DNA of 64,000 bases. Origin: Diaporthe sp. PMI_573. Taxonomy: Eukaryota > Ascomycota > Sordariomycetes > Diaporthales > Diaporthaceae. The notes under the pieces were generated by a model, which had not been told where the DNA came from, did no database searches, and worked only from the letters and a program-made list of their open reading frames with translations. This document shows positions 1 to 10,400 of the stretch, one piece after another (position 1 is the first letter of the stretch; every line of letters begins with the position of its first letter). The stretch is taken from the NCBI GenBank assembly GCA_021399435.1, contig JAJTUP010000056.1, positions 1 to 64,000 on the forward strand. Reading direction: 5' to 3'. The position numbers and the translations under genes are program-made.

Positions 1-631
1 TCCACTGCTGGAGGCATACGCCGGGCGTGGGGCTCTATTGGAGGACCTCTGCTTCTACGACTATGCTAGCGTGATTCAAGTGCGTCGGGTTGGGAAGCGG
101 ACGAACGTAGGACAGAGCCGCAGTATTTCCCCTTCTAACCAAGACCTTGTCAATGGGAGAGAGATGGATCCAAGAGCTCCTGAAGGCAGGGGCGCAGTAC
201 GTCCCGGTGCTCACCGGCCCCCTCAACCACGACCTGGATAAGCTAGACCCAGGATATTACCAACGGTAGGAGAGGTGAAGAGAGAGAGAAGGCTCGTCGA
301 AGAGCTAACGGCATACAGAACCGCGGTGGTCCTGCTAGCGCTCTTTGTACCTTGGCAACGCTTCACGCGCCTGGACGAGCTCTACGGCTACCGCTATGCA
401 TCTGGGGAGTACCCCTCAGTGAAAGACGTGTGGCAAAAGCTGTCGGAAGCCATACCGGACCGGGTGAAGGGGGTGGTTAACAACATTAAGCTTCTGCACA
501 AGAGCGCCGAAGATGCTAAGAAAGACGCGGCGTTGTGGGCTAGCCGCAGCGAAGGTGACGAGGAGAAAGAGCACGAGCCGGCGGAGGAAGGAATAGCCCC
601 TGGCACCCCGTGACGACCGCAGAACACGGAC
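1..631 (+). pseudogene. Helitron Rep-helicase, broken middle part
   Basis: Upstream continuation of the Helitron helicase, scattered over shifted frames. From base 2 the frame reads PLLEAYAGRGALLEDLCFYDY, a Helitron-type phrase. After about base 190 the match continues in another frame (AQYVPVLTGPLNHDLDKLDPGYYQR), and from 275 in a third (LTAYRTAVVLLALFVPWQRF, the YYK..LFKPWR-type segment of Helitron proteins). A TAG follows the PGYYQR segment. The Rep nuclease part would lie left of the window. At least two frame breaks and a stop make this copy unlikely to be functional. Assignment rests on remembered family phrases and on continuity with the helicase that follows. Confidence 0.65.
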
Positions 632-2743
632 TTGAGGTACACATTCCATGACGCGGTGTATAACCTGCACGGCGATCAAGGCATTGCCAAAGACTTCCCC
701 GCTCTGGCAAGGCTGCTACAGGCGCTCGAGAGAGCCAGCTTCTCCGACCCCGAACCGGACCCGTGGCGCGCGGACACGCAGTCCGAACATCAAGCGACAG
801 TAAAAACGATGACGAAGCCCGAGATTGGCATGGTACGGGCGGCCCAGCTGCGGCTCCACAGAGCCAGAGTTCTAGCCATCGAAGGGGATGATGAAGTCGG
901 CGAAGACAAGAACGGCGACGAGTCTGGTTTCGGTCTCGGCGATGATCAGTATTTGTTCCCACCTATCCCGGCGCCCAACCTAAACCCCGCTCCAGCTCAT
1001 ACTTGGGTAGATATAGCACCTGGCAGCAGCTTCCTCCTGGTCGGGAACCTGATAGGCAAGCAGCGAACGCTAAACCGCATGCAGAAGATCGCCCTCGGCC
1101 TCATCTGTGAGGCGATTGACAGAGCGGAGGAAGTGTCAGATATAGCCGCTGACGGCAACGAAGGACACTCGGTGTGGGAGCAGCCACCTCAACATCTCCA
1201 ATACATAGGCGGAAGCGGCGGCACCGGGAAGTCTTGGCTCATCGAGACGCTGAAAGAGGTATTCGCGGCGAAAGGGTCGTCGAAACGTATTGTCATAACA
1301 GCTACATCCGGGACGGCGGCGGCAGGGATCGGCGGTAACACCATCCACTCCGCGCTGGGGTTAGCCTTCAAGGATCAAGACGGAGCCGCGATGGAAAGCC
1401 TACCATCCGCGAACCTGGAGAGGAGCCGGCAGCGTTGGAGAAGGCGTGACGTGCTTGTGGTCGACGAGGTAAGCATGTTGGGACTTAAGACGCTCTACGA
1501 AGTAGACCACAAGCTGCGGGCGCTCCGCGGCTTCCCAGATAGGCCGTTCGGCGGGATACCGGTGGTGGTCTTCACGGGCGACTTCCTCCAGTTCGGGCCA
1601 GTACTGCAGAAGGGTCTGCTGAGCCGGGTCGACCCCAGCGACAGCGGCAAGGGGCTACGGAACCTCTCGGATCGTGCGACGCAATATCGATGGCAGCAGA
1701 TCCAGGCCAAGACGACATGGGAGCTGTTTACCAACGTGGTGATCCTAGAGGAGCAGAAGAGGGCCGAGGGCGACGAGGAACTGATAGGGCTCTTAGAACG
1801 CATCCGGACAGGCCGACAGACGGCGGCCGACCTGGACAAGCTCAACTCGCGATACATCGCTGACGAGAAGCTCGACTTCACGGGAGGCCGGCGCGCCATT
1901 ATCCCGCTCAACCGACACAGGTGGGACCTCACGCTCTGTGCCGCCCTGGCCTTCGGCGAGGAGCACGGCAGGAAGGTGTCCCTGTTCATGTCCGATCACC
2001 AGTGGAAAACCCGCGTGCCCAGCGAGGAAGAGATGGAGGCCGTAGTGCTGGTCGGAGATGACGCGCAGCTCCCCATCCCAGGCATCTTTCCGTACGTCGA
2101 GGGCATGCCCGTCATCGTCAACCAGAACAAGTACCTAGGGCTGAAAGTAGTCAATGGAGCAGAGTTCACGGCCGCCGGCGTCGTCGCAGATGGAGAGGTA
2201 GAAGAACGGGTGATCCACGACCGGCTGTCGGTCTTCCTCGGGCCCCCAAGCGGCATCCTTCTCCAATCGCAGGACACGGAGGGGCTCGCGTTCCCGCACA
2301 TACCTCCGGGTACCGTCATGCTAGGGACAGAGACTGCACAGCTTGACAAAGAAAAGCATGGCAAATACGTCTGTCCGCGACTTGCAGCCAAGCGGGAGTT
2401 TAAGATGGGGCTGAGGCGTACGGGGCTGCCATGCACGCCGGGCTTTGCGCTCACTGACTATAAGGCGCAGAGCAAGACCCTAGAGAAGGTCCTGCTCGGG
2501 CTCTATGGGAGAAAAGGGACGAAGGGATACCCGAGCATGGAGAAGTGCGACGTGCTTAGCATGTACGTGCAATTGTCACGGTGCAAGCGGTTGCGGGACA
2601 TACGGCTTGTGCAGCCAATCCCAAGGGAGCACTTCGAACAGGCGCGGATGTATCCGGAGCTCATAGAAGGGGTCGATCGATTAAAAGAGCTAGCAAGACA
2701 GACGGTTGAGCGGTTTGAGGTCAGGCATGGGAAGCAAGGTTAG
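632..2743 (+). CDS. Helitron PIF1-type DNA helicase (C-terminal part)
   Basis: Superfamily 1B (PIF1/RecD-like) helicase domain of a Helitron rolling-circle transposon, open for about 703 codons. It has no proper ATG at its 5' end because it is the tail of a larger protein (first codon of the open stretch is TTG). Residue numbers count from base 632. Walker A is GGSGGTGKSWLI near 192-203; Walker B is VVDEVSML near 276-283; GDFLQFGPV (motif III region) is near 316-324. C-terminal signatures are ALTDYKAQSKTLEKVLLG near 603 and MYVQLSRCK near 645, the last resembling PIF1 motif VI. In the cell it would unwind donor DNA during transposition. The helicase itself looks intact, but the upstream sequence is frame-broken, so the element is probably inactive. 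Confidence 0.88.
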   Translation: MRYTFHDAVYNLHGDQGIAKDFPALARLLQALERASFSDPEPDPWRADTQSEHQATVKTMTKPEIGMVRAAQLRLHRARVLAIEGDDEVGEDKNGDESGFGLGDDQYLFPPIPAPNLNPAPAHTWVDIAPGSSFLLVGNLIGKQRTLNRMQKIALGLICEAIDRAEEVSDIAADGNEGHSVWEQPPQHLQYIGGSGGTGKSWLIETLKEVFAAKGSSKRIVITATSGTAAAGIGGNTIHSALGLAFKDQDGAAMESLPSANLERSRQRWRRRDVLVVDEVSMLGLKTLYEVDHKLRALRGFPDRPFGGIPVVVFTGDFLQFGPVLQKGLLSRVDPSDSGKGLRNLSDRATQYRWQQIQAKTTWELFTNVVILEEQKRAEGDEELIGLLERIRTGRQTAADLDKLNSRYIADEKLDFTGGRRAIIPLNRHRWDLTLCAALAFGEEHGRKVSLFMSDHQWKTRVPSEEEMEAVVLVGDDAQLPIPGIFPYVEGMPVIVNQNKYLGLKVVNGAEFTAAGVVADGEVEERVIHDRLSVFLGPPSGILLQSQDTEGLAFPHIPPGTVMLGTETAQLDKEKHGKYVCPRLAAKREFKMGLRRTGLPCTPGFALTDYKAQSKTLEKVLLGLYGRKGTKGYPSMEKCDVLSMYVQLSRCKRLRDIRLVQPIPREHFEQARMYPELIEGVDRLKELARQTVERFEVRHGKQG

Positions 2744-4039
2744 GAGGCAATCTCCGTTTCGTTCACAGTAAAAACGGAGAGCGGACCCAATCAGAAGCCA
2801 TTTTATTAGCCAATCAGAAGGTAGCCAACTTTGCAACCAATCAGAGGCCAGGGACGGCCGGGGACTCAGGGTGTGAAGGGTCGGGCGCGAATAAGAAAGA
2901 CCTTCCTAACGGAAGGCACAACAGCACACACAGGGGAAGGCGCACGTCCGCCGGGGGAAGTTGGAAGTTGGAAGCTGGGCGTGGTGGGCAAGTTGGCGGC
3001 TCCCTTGCGCTGAGTAGCCTTTCGGTACAAAGCTTGTGGGTTGCTGCATGTGTTGAGAAGAGGGTGCGGTTTTAAGTGGTCGGCTCTGGGTGGGTGGATG
3101 AAGAGACTTGGCCAATAGGACGTGTGTGTGCTACCTTTGCTTTTGCGTAGCCAATAAGACTATGCAGCAGGCTTTGAGGAGCTGACACCATTTTGAGTGG
3201 CACGATTTGAAGAGCTTAATGCGGAACTAAGAGACCTAGCCAATAGAGTGAGGGTCATAATTGAGACAGGGATCAGGGGACTGAGACTAGCAGAGATCAC
3301 AATACAAAGAGGGAAAGATTGTCAATTTGAGTAGTTATAAGAAGCTGAAGTTGAGGTAGAAGTTGAGGTAGAAGTTAATGAAGACATGATATATTGAACC
3401 AGCAAATGTTTCAATAAAAAATGGGAGAGCAGTTAAGATTACTACTCTGTGTGTGAGAGAGAGAGGGAGAGCAATTGTAAGATAAGCCTGCAAGCTTGGC
3501 ATGCAAAATGTACAGAACAGAGAAGAGACACATCTGATATTTATGATCGATTAAATGATATCGTATATACAATGCGAAGATTGATACCACTCGGTAAAGA
3601 TATTGTATTTCGTTGCTCAGAGAGGATGCAGCATCGCCGATCTCCATCTAACATTTTCAGCCAAGAGCAACTGTCCCTGCCGATGTGGATACTCGCACAA
3701 TTGAATTGATCAATTAACGGTAAACAGATTTGCTTTTTCCATAAGTACAAAGGATTGGGCAAAATGTCAGCACATGGGGAAAGCAAAAAGCATCTTACTC
3801 TTTACTTTATTTAGGTTCAGCTAAGAATAGGAAGAGGAAAAGGGGAAAGGGGGGATGATTAATGGTGCCCTGCCACCTACATCACAGTTAAAATGCATAT
3901 CCACGCTCTTAATATTCTTCCTAGCCAGCCCCACGACTTATCTGCCCAGCAGCCCCGGGTCGTCTCTTCGCTTAGTTGCTCTAGCCTCTGCTGGACCTGG
4001 GGTTCCCCCTTAGCCCTCGCCTATTGCCGACAGTCTGAC
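2744..4039. other. Non-coding tail with repeated CCAAT boxes
   Basis: No convincing gene. Between about 2789 and 3250 the sequence holds repeated CCAATCAGA/CCAATAGGA-type motifs (for example near 2787, 2811, 2838, 3110, 3151, 3239), several preceded by A or G. Near 3350-3375 the phrase GAAGTTGAGGTA is repeated. A copy of a CCTTTCGGTAC palindrome lies near 3019, and a degenerate one (CCTTCCTAACGGAAGG) near 2900. ORFs at 3411-3786 on both strands overlap each other and look random. Confidence 0.5.
2751..2780. repeat. Hairpin just after the Helitron helicase stop
   Basis: TCTCCGTTT (2751-2759) and AAACGGAGA (2772-2780) form a perfect 9-bp stem with a 12-nt loop, 8 bases after the TAG stop. Helitrons carry a short hairpin close to their 3' end, but I do not see the CTRR terminus, so this may equally be an mRNA 3' structure. 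Confidence 0.45.
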
Positions 4040-5195
4040 ATATACCAACTTATTAAGCCAACCGGCTTCTTGCTGGAACTCTTCCTTCACTCCCTAATCG
4101 GATACATAGTCGTCGTTATCGGGATGCATCATGCTACTAACAATATACTTGGCCTCTTCGCAGTCTTCGGTCTTGTAGAATTTCAGCCCAAAGCTGGACA
4201 TGAATGTTAGCGAGTCACCTTAATGCTTCTTGATGAACTTGAGTTCGTCGGCGTTAAAATACTCGTTAGCTAGCTGCCCTTCTGGGCGGTCATCGTTAGG
4301 GTAGTCCTGACTGATATCACTGTCGTCGCTGTCGTCGCTATCGTCGCTATCGTCGCTATCGTCGCTATCGTCGCTGTCGTCGCTGTGACTGCCGGCCAGG
4401 ATGGCCCGGAGGATACTACGACCCTCTTCGCGATCCTCTTTCTTGTTAATATTGAGACCGTCGCTCGCTAGAAACCTGAATTCGCTGCCCCAGTGTTTCT
4501 TGAGCCACTACATTTCCTCGATCGAAAGTATTAGAAATCACAAGTGTGAGGCGACCAAGTCGGTAGCAAGGTGTGGAAGAAGGAGGAACATTCTACAAGA
4601 GATCATAACTGTACATAAAGAGTGGTCCCCCTACTGTACATTCAGGATGAATTAAGCAACTTGAATCTTGTCATTTCAACAGAAAGTGGGACTACCTCCG
4701 CCGGCTGCAGGTCTTGGCCGGCACGCGATGCCTCCCATTTCTCCCGCTCACTGTCGGCCCATCGCACGTTCATCCAGTACATTGCCGACGGATCAAAGGG
4801 CGTAGGGCCAACCCGAGGCCCAACCGGTGGGCCGCTCAACCTCACCTGGAAGAATTTGCCGTGGGGGTCAAAGTAGGCAACGGTCCTACCCTGTTTATCG
4901 ATGATGGTGCCTTTTGTGTTTTGCGCAGTAGATCCCGTATGGATATCGTATTCGTCTAGAATCGGACTTCCAATGACATTACAGATGCCTGTGGGGATGT
5001 GAAGGACATTGCGCAGTCATAGGATGCCACGGGGTCGCGGACCAGTCGCCCTCGGACTTCGTTTGACCGGAAGTCCGACCGTGCCAATCCCCACAACCGG
5101 CGTTTGAATCCCTCCCGTCAAGTGGCCGACCGTGGAGTTTAGAGGTGTGTAGTCGGCGCCAAACCACGACCGATCCTTGGCGGCCACTAAAAATC
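4040..5195 (-). pseudogene. Decayed Copia-protease-like conserved fungal protein
   Basis: Reading leftward from about 5195, the frame starts AKDRSWFGADYTPLNS and continues PVVGIGTVGLPVKRSP. After a frame change near 5010 it reads GICNVIGSPILDEYDIHTGS and TVAYFDPHGKFFQVRLSGPP. The order (AKDRSWF, a G.GTV strand, LRNVLH..CN-type strand) resembles the aspartic-protease region of Copia elements, in a repetitive family I remember from many Pezizomycotina; its function is unknown. The C-terminus holds two related units (KKHWGSEFRFLASDGL near 4500 and KKH*GDSLTFMSSFGLKFY near 4220) separated by an acidic Ser-Asp-Asp run. In-frame stops lie at 4508-4510, 4220-4222 and 4094-4096. Truncated at its N-terminus by the Helitron relic. 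Confidence 0.6.
4322..4384. repeat. 9-bp repeat encoding Ser-Asp-Asp, 7 copies
   Basis: Seven tandem copies of (G/A)TCGTCGCT. On the minus strand each unit reads Ser-Asp-Asp, in frame with the decayed protein around it, so this is a coding acidic linker between the two C-terminal units. Confidence 0.9.
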
Positions 5196-5540
5196 GATTA
5201 GATAGACGTCAACTAAAGCTGCACTTCGACTTCCGCTTGGCCACTACTCCAACGGGTGCCCAAATACCAATCGAAAAGAAGAAGAGGGTCAAGAAGAGGC
5301 CTTGGCAGAGGCATAATGTGAGCCGCCGAGGACTTCCCTGCACTGCGGCATTCGCATGCACCGATTACAAAATCCAAGGCGAAAGAAACCCTCCTCCAGA
5401 TTGCGCTGGAGCTGCGAGGAACCGGGACAAAGCTGAATACCAAGACTGGACAACTCGAGCCACGAAAGTGCGATCCATATAGCCTGTATGTGCAGCTATC
5501 GCGGTGCAAATCGCTGGATGGTATTATTGCTGTGAAAGGC
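5195..5540 (+). pseudogene. Helitron helicase C-terminal relic, second family
   Basis: Contains VSRRGLPCTAAFACTDYKIQGE (about 5320-5385) and, after a frame change, KCDPYSLYVQLSRCKSLDGI (about 5465-5525). Both line up with the end of the first Helitron helicase (GLRRTGLPCTPGFALTDYKAQ and CDVLSMYVQLSRCKRLRDI). The segment between them is frame-shifted. Sequence divergence from the 632-2743 copy indicates a different Helitron family rather than a duplicate. It abuts the decayed protease-like gene at about 5190, so that gene was probably truncated by this insertion or by a later deletion. Confidence 0.75.
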
Positions 5541-5880
5541 GCGTGTGGAGGATATAGTCGGGAATAAAATACCACAGGAAATGTATGTATTGATAGATTC
5601 CGCAGGGGACGATGATGTCCCCCGCCCGGAACGTCCGGTTCGCGTTCCATGACGATGATGACGTCTGAAGCGGGGTTCTCAGCACCAGACATCCACCAAA
5701 GACCCAACATCTCCGCCAAGTGGCTACCAGGTATTCCAAAAGGGATAAAGGAGATCAATAATGAGATTTCGAGAAAAATCAATCCACTGTTTCCTATATA
5801 TATATTATATATTAAAAATCTGATCTAATGCAATAGATTTCACCTAACTCAAGCAGAAACAGGAATATCACAAAATGCAA
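5541..5880. other. Non-coding stretch
   Basis: No gene seen. It holds an AT-rich run (TATATATATATTATATATT near 5797) and nothing with coding character beyond shadows. Confidence 0.4.
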
Positions 5881-5946
5881 ACGACAAGAGCAACGACAAG
5901 AGCAACGACAAGAGCAACGACAAGAGCAACGACAAGAGCAACGACA
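5881..5946. repeat. 12-bp minisatellite, 5.5 copies
   Basis: Exactly five perfect copies of ACGACAAGAGCA (5881-5940) plus a half copy ACGACA. There are no spacers, so this is a simple tandem repeat and not a CRISPR array. Confidence 0.95.
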
Positions 5947-6182
5947 TTTTATTATAAATTGAAGCTCACGTGAATCCCACGTGATTCTGAACAGAAAAAA
6001 TCCCAGCCAATGAAGACCGAGGGTGAATTCGAAGTTCACCCACATGTGGCAAATGAGAGTGGGAGGATTCGGACCATTAGAGGGACCCGGATGGGGTTAA
6101 TCCGGACCAACAGGAGGTGCAGTTGCGCTTCCGAATCGGGTAATCAGGATTTTGGGGGTGAGAAATCCCAGAGCTTAAGAAG

Positions 6183-6220
6183 ACCTTTCGTACCGAAAGG
6201 CACCTTTCGTACCGAAAGGC
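6183..6220. repeat. Tandem hairpin units, 19 bp x 2
   Basis: Two perfect copies of ACCTTTCGTACCGAAAGGC (6183-6201 and 6202-6220). Each unit can fold as CCTTTCG-tac-CGAAAGG. Related palindromes occur near 2900 and 3019, beyond the first Helitron helicase. Confidence 0.85.
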
Positions 6221-6679
6221 AAAGGCACTATCTCCATTCGAAGATTGGTGCAGGATTCCCGTGCCTCCGGTGCCAAGCGAATCCAACGGTCTTAGAGCCG
6301 AGCCCCCATGCTCAGGATGCTTCGGGTGTTCCACCATGGGGGCCAAGAGGAGGATGGGGTCTAGAATCAGGATGCTGACAAGGCCCTCTGTACTCTGTAC
6401 ATCCAGACAAACAAGCAAGTTCTCCGATGTCTTGGTTGTGGGTCATGTTGGCGCCTGTCACATCGCGCAGGCATCCATCAATCTGTCCCTGTCTCTTCGC
6501 TAAAGCCTTACCTGTTTAGGAGGTAATCGTCACACAGACATTGGTCGGGGGCCAAATTTGGAAGAGTCCTAGAGAAATTCACGATTTCCAGTATCCACTC
6601 TTCCGGCTGACGACCCTTGAGAATATAGCAGGCAATCGCAGCTGACTTGAAGGGAAAGGTTCGGGATGCCTCGGCGCTG
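6221..6679. other. Upstream region of the P450 gene, no gene seen
   Basis: Short ORFs on both strands overlap and show no recognisable family. Probably intergenic and promoter sequence for the gene starting at 6806. Confidence 0.4.
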
Positions 6680-6686
6680 TATATAA
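6680..6686 (+). promoter_or_regulatory. TATA box candidate for the P450 gene
   Basis: TATATAA lies 120 bp upstream of the P450 ATG. The carotenoid-oxygenase gene at 42534 has a TATATAAG at a very similar distance. Confidence 0.4.
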
Positions 6687-6805
6687 TCATATGAAGCACT
6701 TACTACCCCCCGTTGATGTAGAGGCTATGTCATACTCAGTCTACTCAATTCAGTTCTATCCCTAGCAGCTTGAACTACTTGGCCATTCGAAATAGTAGCT
6801 CTATC

Positions 6806-8741
6806 ATGTTGTCTGACGCTTTAACACAGACAGGAGCTACATGGCATGCATTTGAGCAGACACATAATGTCTGGGCCTCTGCTATTGTCATCTTGTTGTG
6901 CTCAGTATTGGCTCTCGGCACCTGGCGGTTATGGAGGTTCACTCTCAGCCCTATGCTCTACCCTCTGGACGTCAAGGAATACCCGTATTGGGTTCCAAGT
7001 ACGTGATCGCATCATTCACATATACGGTAGTGGGCAAATGCTAATGTATATACTTGCTTCAATAGTTATAGGTGAGTATACCGATGGGTTTCATCTATGA
7101 TATCTGTCTATTTCTAACAATAGACAGGGCATGGCATGTCATTTTTGAACAGTTCCAATGAGTTGTTTGACCGTGCGAGGTAAGGAATCACGCAGAGAGC
7201 ACAAATACGCCCGGGAAGAAGACAATGGGCTGACAACATATGGTTTTCACAAGGCGTCATCTCGGAAACACTAACGAGGCCATGTCACTCACCCTCTTTG
7301 GTATCTCAGTGTACGTTGTTAGCCGGGCTGAAGATGTGTCGGAGGTGTACCGTAATACGCGCACACTGAACGGTGATGAGTTCTTCCGGCACGTATTTGG
7401 TTCCATCGGGACAAGTCGTCCGAGCATTATCAAGTCATTTTCGTCCCCGACGAGCCAGATCAAGGACCTTGAAAACCCACTCGGCAAGCCGGTTGCTCAT
7501 CTGATACGCGACATGCAGATACAACAGCTTCAGCCGGGCAGTGGCCTGGACGCGATCCAACGCTCGGAGATGGCTTACCTGGAGAAACGTGTGCGACCAG
7601 AATCTGTCAGTCTGAGCCGTCATCGCTACCCCGGGCTTCTCAACGAAGACAAAGGAGACCCGTCCCTTTCGAATGTCGTAGAGCTACGTCTCTGGCGGTG
7701 GTGCTCCGACCTTCTGGTACGCGCTTCTCAGGGTGCGTTCTTCGGCAACGCCCTTGAGCGTATCGACCCCAACTTGGCAGATCGGTTCAGTGAATTCGAC
7801 GAGATAAGCTGGAAGCTCTGGTACCAGATTCCAGGATTCCTGGCCCGCGACACAATCGCTGTTCGCGATCAGCTGCGCGCCACCATGAAAAGGTTTTATG
7901 ACCTGTCCCAGGCTGAGCGCAACGACGGCTCATATCAGGCTTGGGTCAACGATAAAGCTGAGGACAAATTGCGCGCTATCGGCGTCCCGACTGAGGATAT
8001 CGCATCCATCCAACTCATTCTCTACTGGGGGTAGGTTCCCGTCCTCCGCAGGCTCACCCTTATCCTCTTCAGAAGGCCGACTTCCCGCTCAGGGGCTGAC
8101 TATTATTTGACAGAACCAATGCAATGACCCGCAAGGCTGCATTCTGGCTGATCAGCCATCTGCTGTACCAACCCGCCATCATCGACGCGATTCGGGCCGA
8201 AACACGTCCCGCCTTTGGCCCGGATGGCTCGCTCACCGACCTCACCAAGGTGCTCGAAAATTCTCCTCAGCTTGAGGCGGCCTGGAATGAGACCATGCGC
8301 ATGTACGCCTCTTCTGCGTCGGTGCGCATGGTGACGGCCGATACTGTCATCTCCGGACGCACGATGCGCCCCGGCCACCGTGTCATGGTCCCATACCGCC
8401 AGCTGCACCGTGACGAAGGCGTCTGGGGCGGCGACGTCAAGGTCTGGCGCCCATCCCGCTGGCTTAACAAGGAGGGGACGGCCTTGAGCACACTTGGTTC
8501 GCGTGCAGATCACTTTCGCCCATTTGGAGGAGGTAGCACCATCTGCCCCGGCCGCTTCATATCCAAGAATGTCACCATGATGTTTGTGGCACTCGTGCTC
8601 CACCGTTTTGACATTACCATGGCTGGAGAGCACCAACCGTTCCCCGAGCCCGAACTCTTCAAGCCGGTTTTGGGAATAATGGATATCAAGTCTGGCGAAG
8701 ATATGCGCATTCGGCTGATGCCGAGAAAGGATGGGGTGTAG
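6806..8741 (+). CDS. Cytochrome P450 (CYP7/8-like fungal monooxygenase)
   Basis: Exons by eye: 6806-6998, 7066-7071, 7128-7179, 7254-8030, 8114-8741, giving 551 residues, a normal P450 length. The ATG at 6806 is followed by a membrane anchor (VWASAIVILLCSVLALGTW) and the proline hinge LSPMLYPLDVKEYPYWVP. The K-helix ExxR is ETMR in NETMRMY; the heme loop is FGGGSTICPGRF with the Cys ligand. The I-helix reads YWGTNAMTRKAAFW, spliced across the last intron. It lacks the usual A/G-G-x-D/E-T-T, resembling the LWASQANTIP form of CYP7/CYP8 enzymes. Introns have GTACGT, GTGAGT, GTAAGG and GTAGGT donors; the second exon is only 6 nt. Likely ER-bound. Substrate cannot be told, and no biosynthetic backbone gene is adjacent. 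Confidence 0.9.
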
Positions 8742-9439
8742 AGCAGCTATCCTGAACGACATAGTCTTTGGTGGCTGATGAGACGGGTTACATAATCACC
8801 TGTGCGACTATATAAGTGTTGGAGAATGAAGATCAAGAATATGACAAATGTCTGAGCTGCTGATGGTTTCGAAGCTGATTTTGTAAACTGAGTCGGGCCC
8901 GGAGAGGGGACGAAACAACATTTATGGTTCTTTCTCTAGCACACTAGGATATCTTGGAGTGCCGTCATTTGATGAGAGATTTAGAAGTAGGTTGATTCGC
9001 AGTTTGTAATATGCGCTTCTGGTACGGACTATGGGCTATTTGGATTCTTTGAGTTCCTCTACTAAGCCGGAACCACAATGAGTGTTCTATAAGGAAAAGA
9101 CAATATATCGTAATAGATGATTTTAATGAGACTCGCCATGCAAGGCTGTAGACAGTGACTTTCCAATCTTCTACAAACCTAGTATAATGCCCATTGAGAA
9201 CGACAGTGCTTCATTTGACGAAAACAGGAAATAATGCCACCGAATCATCTGACTGATATTGTGCAAAGTTGAGCAAGTAAACAATATTATGATGGTTTCC
9301 CACATCTACACTAGAAATTATCCCTTCAAGTTTCCCTGAAAATAATGGACATCTTGAACTTCCCCGGCGCCGAGTCAACAATCACTTGGCTAGTCCACCG
9401 GTAGTGAACATGCATAAAAAAGAACAGAACGTATAAGAA
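8742..9439. other. Intergenic, no gene seen
   Basis: AT-rich 3' region of the P450 gene without open frames of note. Confidence 0.45.
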
Positions 9440-10400
9440 TGAGAAAGAAAACAATATCTAGAAGGACTCCTCGAGGACTTCTGAAAAATGTGACGCTCCA
9501 CCAAAAGCCTCCCAGTCAGACGCTCCAGCTGCCGGCAACAGCATCGACCATGGCTGGGCGTGGAACGTTTGGGGCTGCCCTCCCCTAGCCGGCTCGCGGT
9601 CTAGTAACTCCTACCAAATGAACTTTTGCAAGGCCGGTATGTTGGCTAGCATGCCCGGAGAGCCATTCTCAGTCTTACCAAGGTCCACAGCCTAATAGCC
9701 AAGACCCTGATCCGTGGCAACGCCTTCAGCGGCAAGTGCAGCGCGCGGCTCGGGCCGGGGAGCTAAACTAGCTGGAAGTTCAGGGCGTCCAGGGCGTCCA
9801 ATGATGTCTGAGATGAAATGATATTGGAGTATTTCAAGCAGGGAATGGTGAAGAGAGGGGCTGTTCAGTCTCTGGCATATCAAACAAAGCTGAGCTGCCC
9901 GAGATATGTCAGGGAGGTAGCCGACAGACTGGTGGCAGATGCCATCAAGCCAGGCACGATCAGTGTGGCAGCCACGGAGCCGCCTCCGTTGGTGACAAAC
10001 GCGCCAACTTTATGTAAGACAGCAACCTGTATGCTATTTTTTGTGGGCTGAACATTGGCAATGTTATCTATTCGACCTCGGCGGCCGGGAATCCTTGTCC
10101 CAACCAAGGTTTCTCGAAGGCGTAATAGATGATAATTTGCACTCTTGGCAACCATCGACCTGCGCACAGAGCCTCTAGATGGTCCCATGCCGGGGACCCA
10201 TCCGATAGAAGATGCTGTCATCGTATGCAAACATCGAAACATCCATGGCAGCGCGGCAAGTGGCGGTCAAATCGCGAGCAGTCTGGTCACACAGAGTGTT
10301 ACCAGTTCCTGGTACTGACGCCATAGCTGTCAGTATCTTGTTTTCCTCTCTTTCTTATTGCATCAGAAGCACTGTAACGCTATTTTCCCTTGCTCAGCAG
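9440..10400 (-). pseudogene. Possible decayed coding sequence, unassigned
   Basis: Several short minus-strand frames have protein-like composition but do not join into one gene. They are LGKTENGSPGMLANIPALQ and DWEAFGGASHFSEVLEESF (about 9450-9690), a frame through 9692-9883 ending in a stop, and 9880-10242 with QVAVLHKVGAFVTNGG. The last phrase resembles the FVTHGG box of UDP-glycosyltransferases, but the rest of that signature is absent. It could be the remains of a transcription factor or transferase. I cannot name it. Confidence 0.25.

Noticed and set aside
3411..3786. Two overlapping small ORFs as genes
   Set aside because: They overlap on opposite strands, lack motifs and include a purine-repeat (GAGAGAGAG) translation.
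5881..5946. Regular short repeats that might suggest a CRISPR array
   Set aside because: Units are directly adjacent with no unique spacers, and the genome is fungal; it is a minisatellite.
9880..10242. UDP-glycosyltransferase
   Set aside because: Only one FVTNGG-like phrase matches; the surrounding donor-binding signature is missing and competing frames look equally coding.
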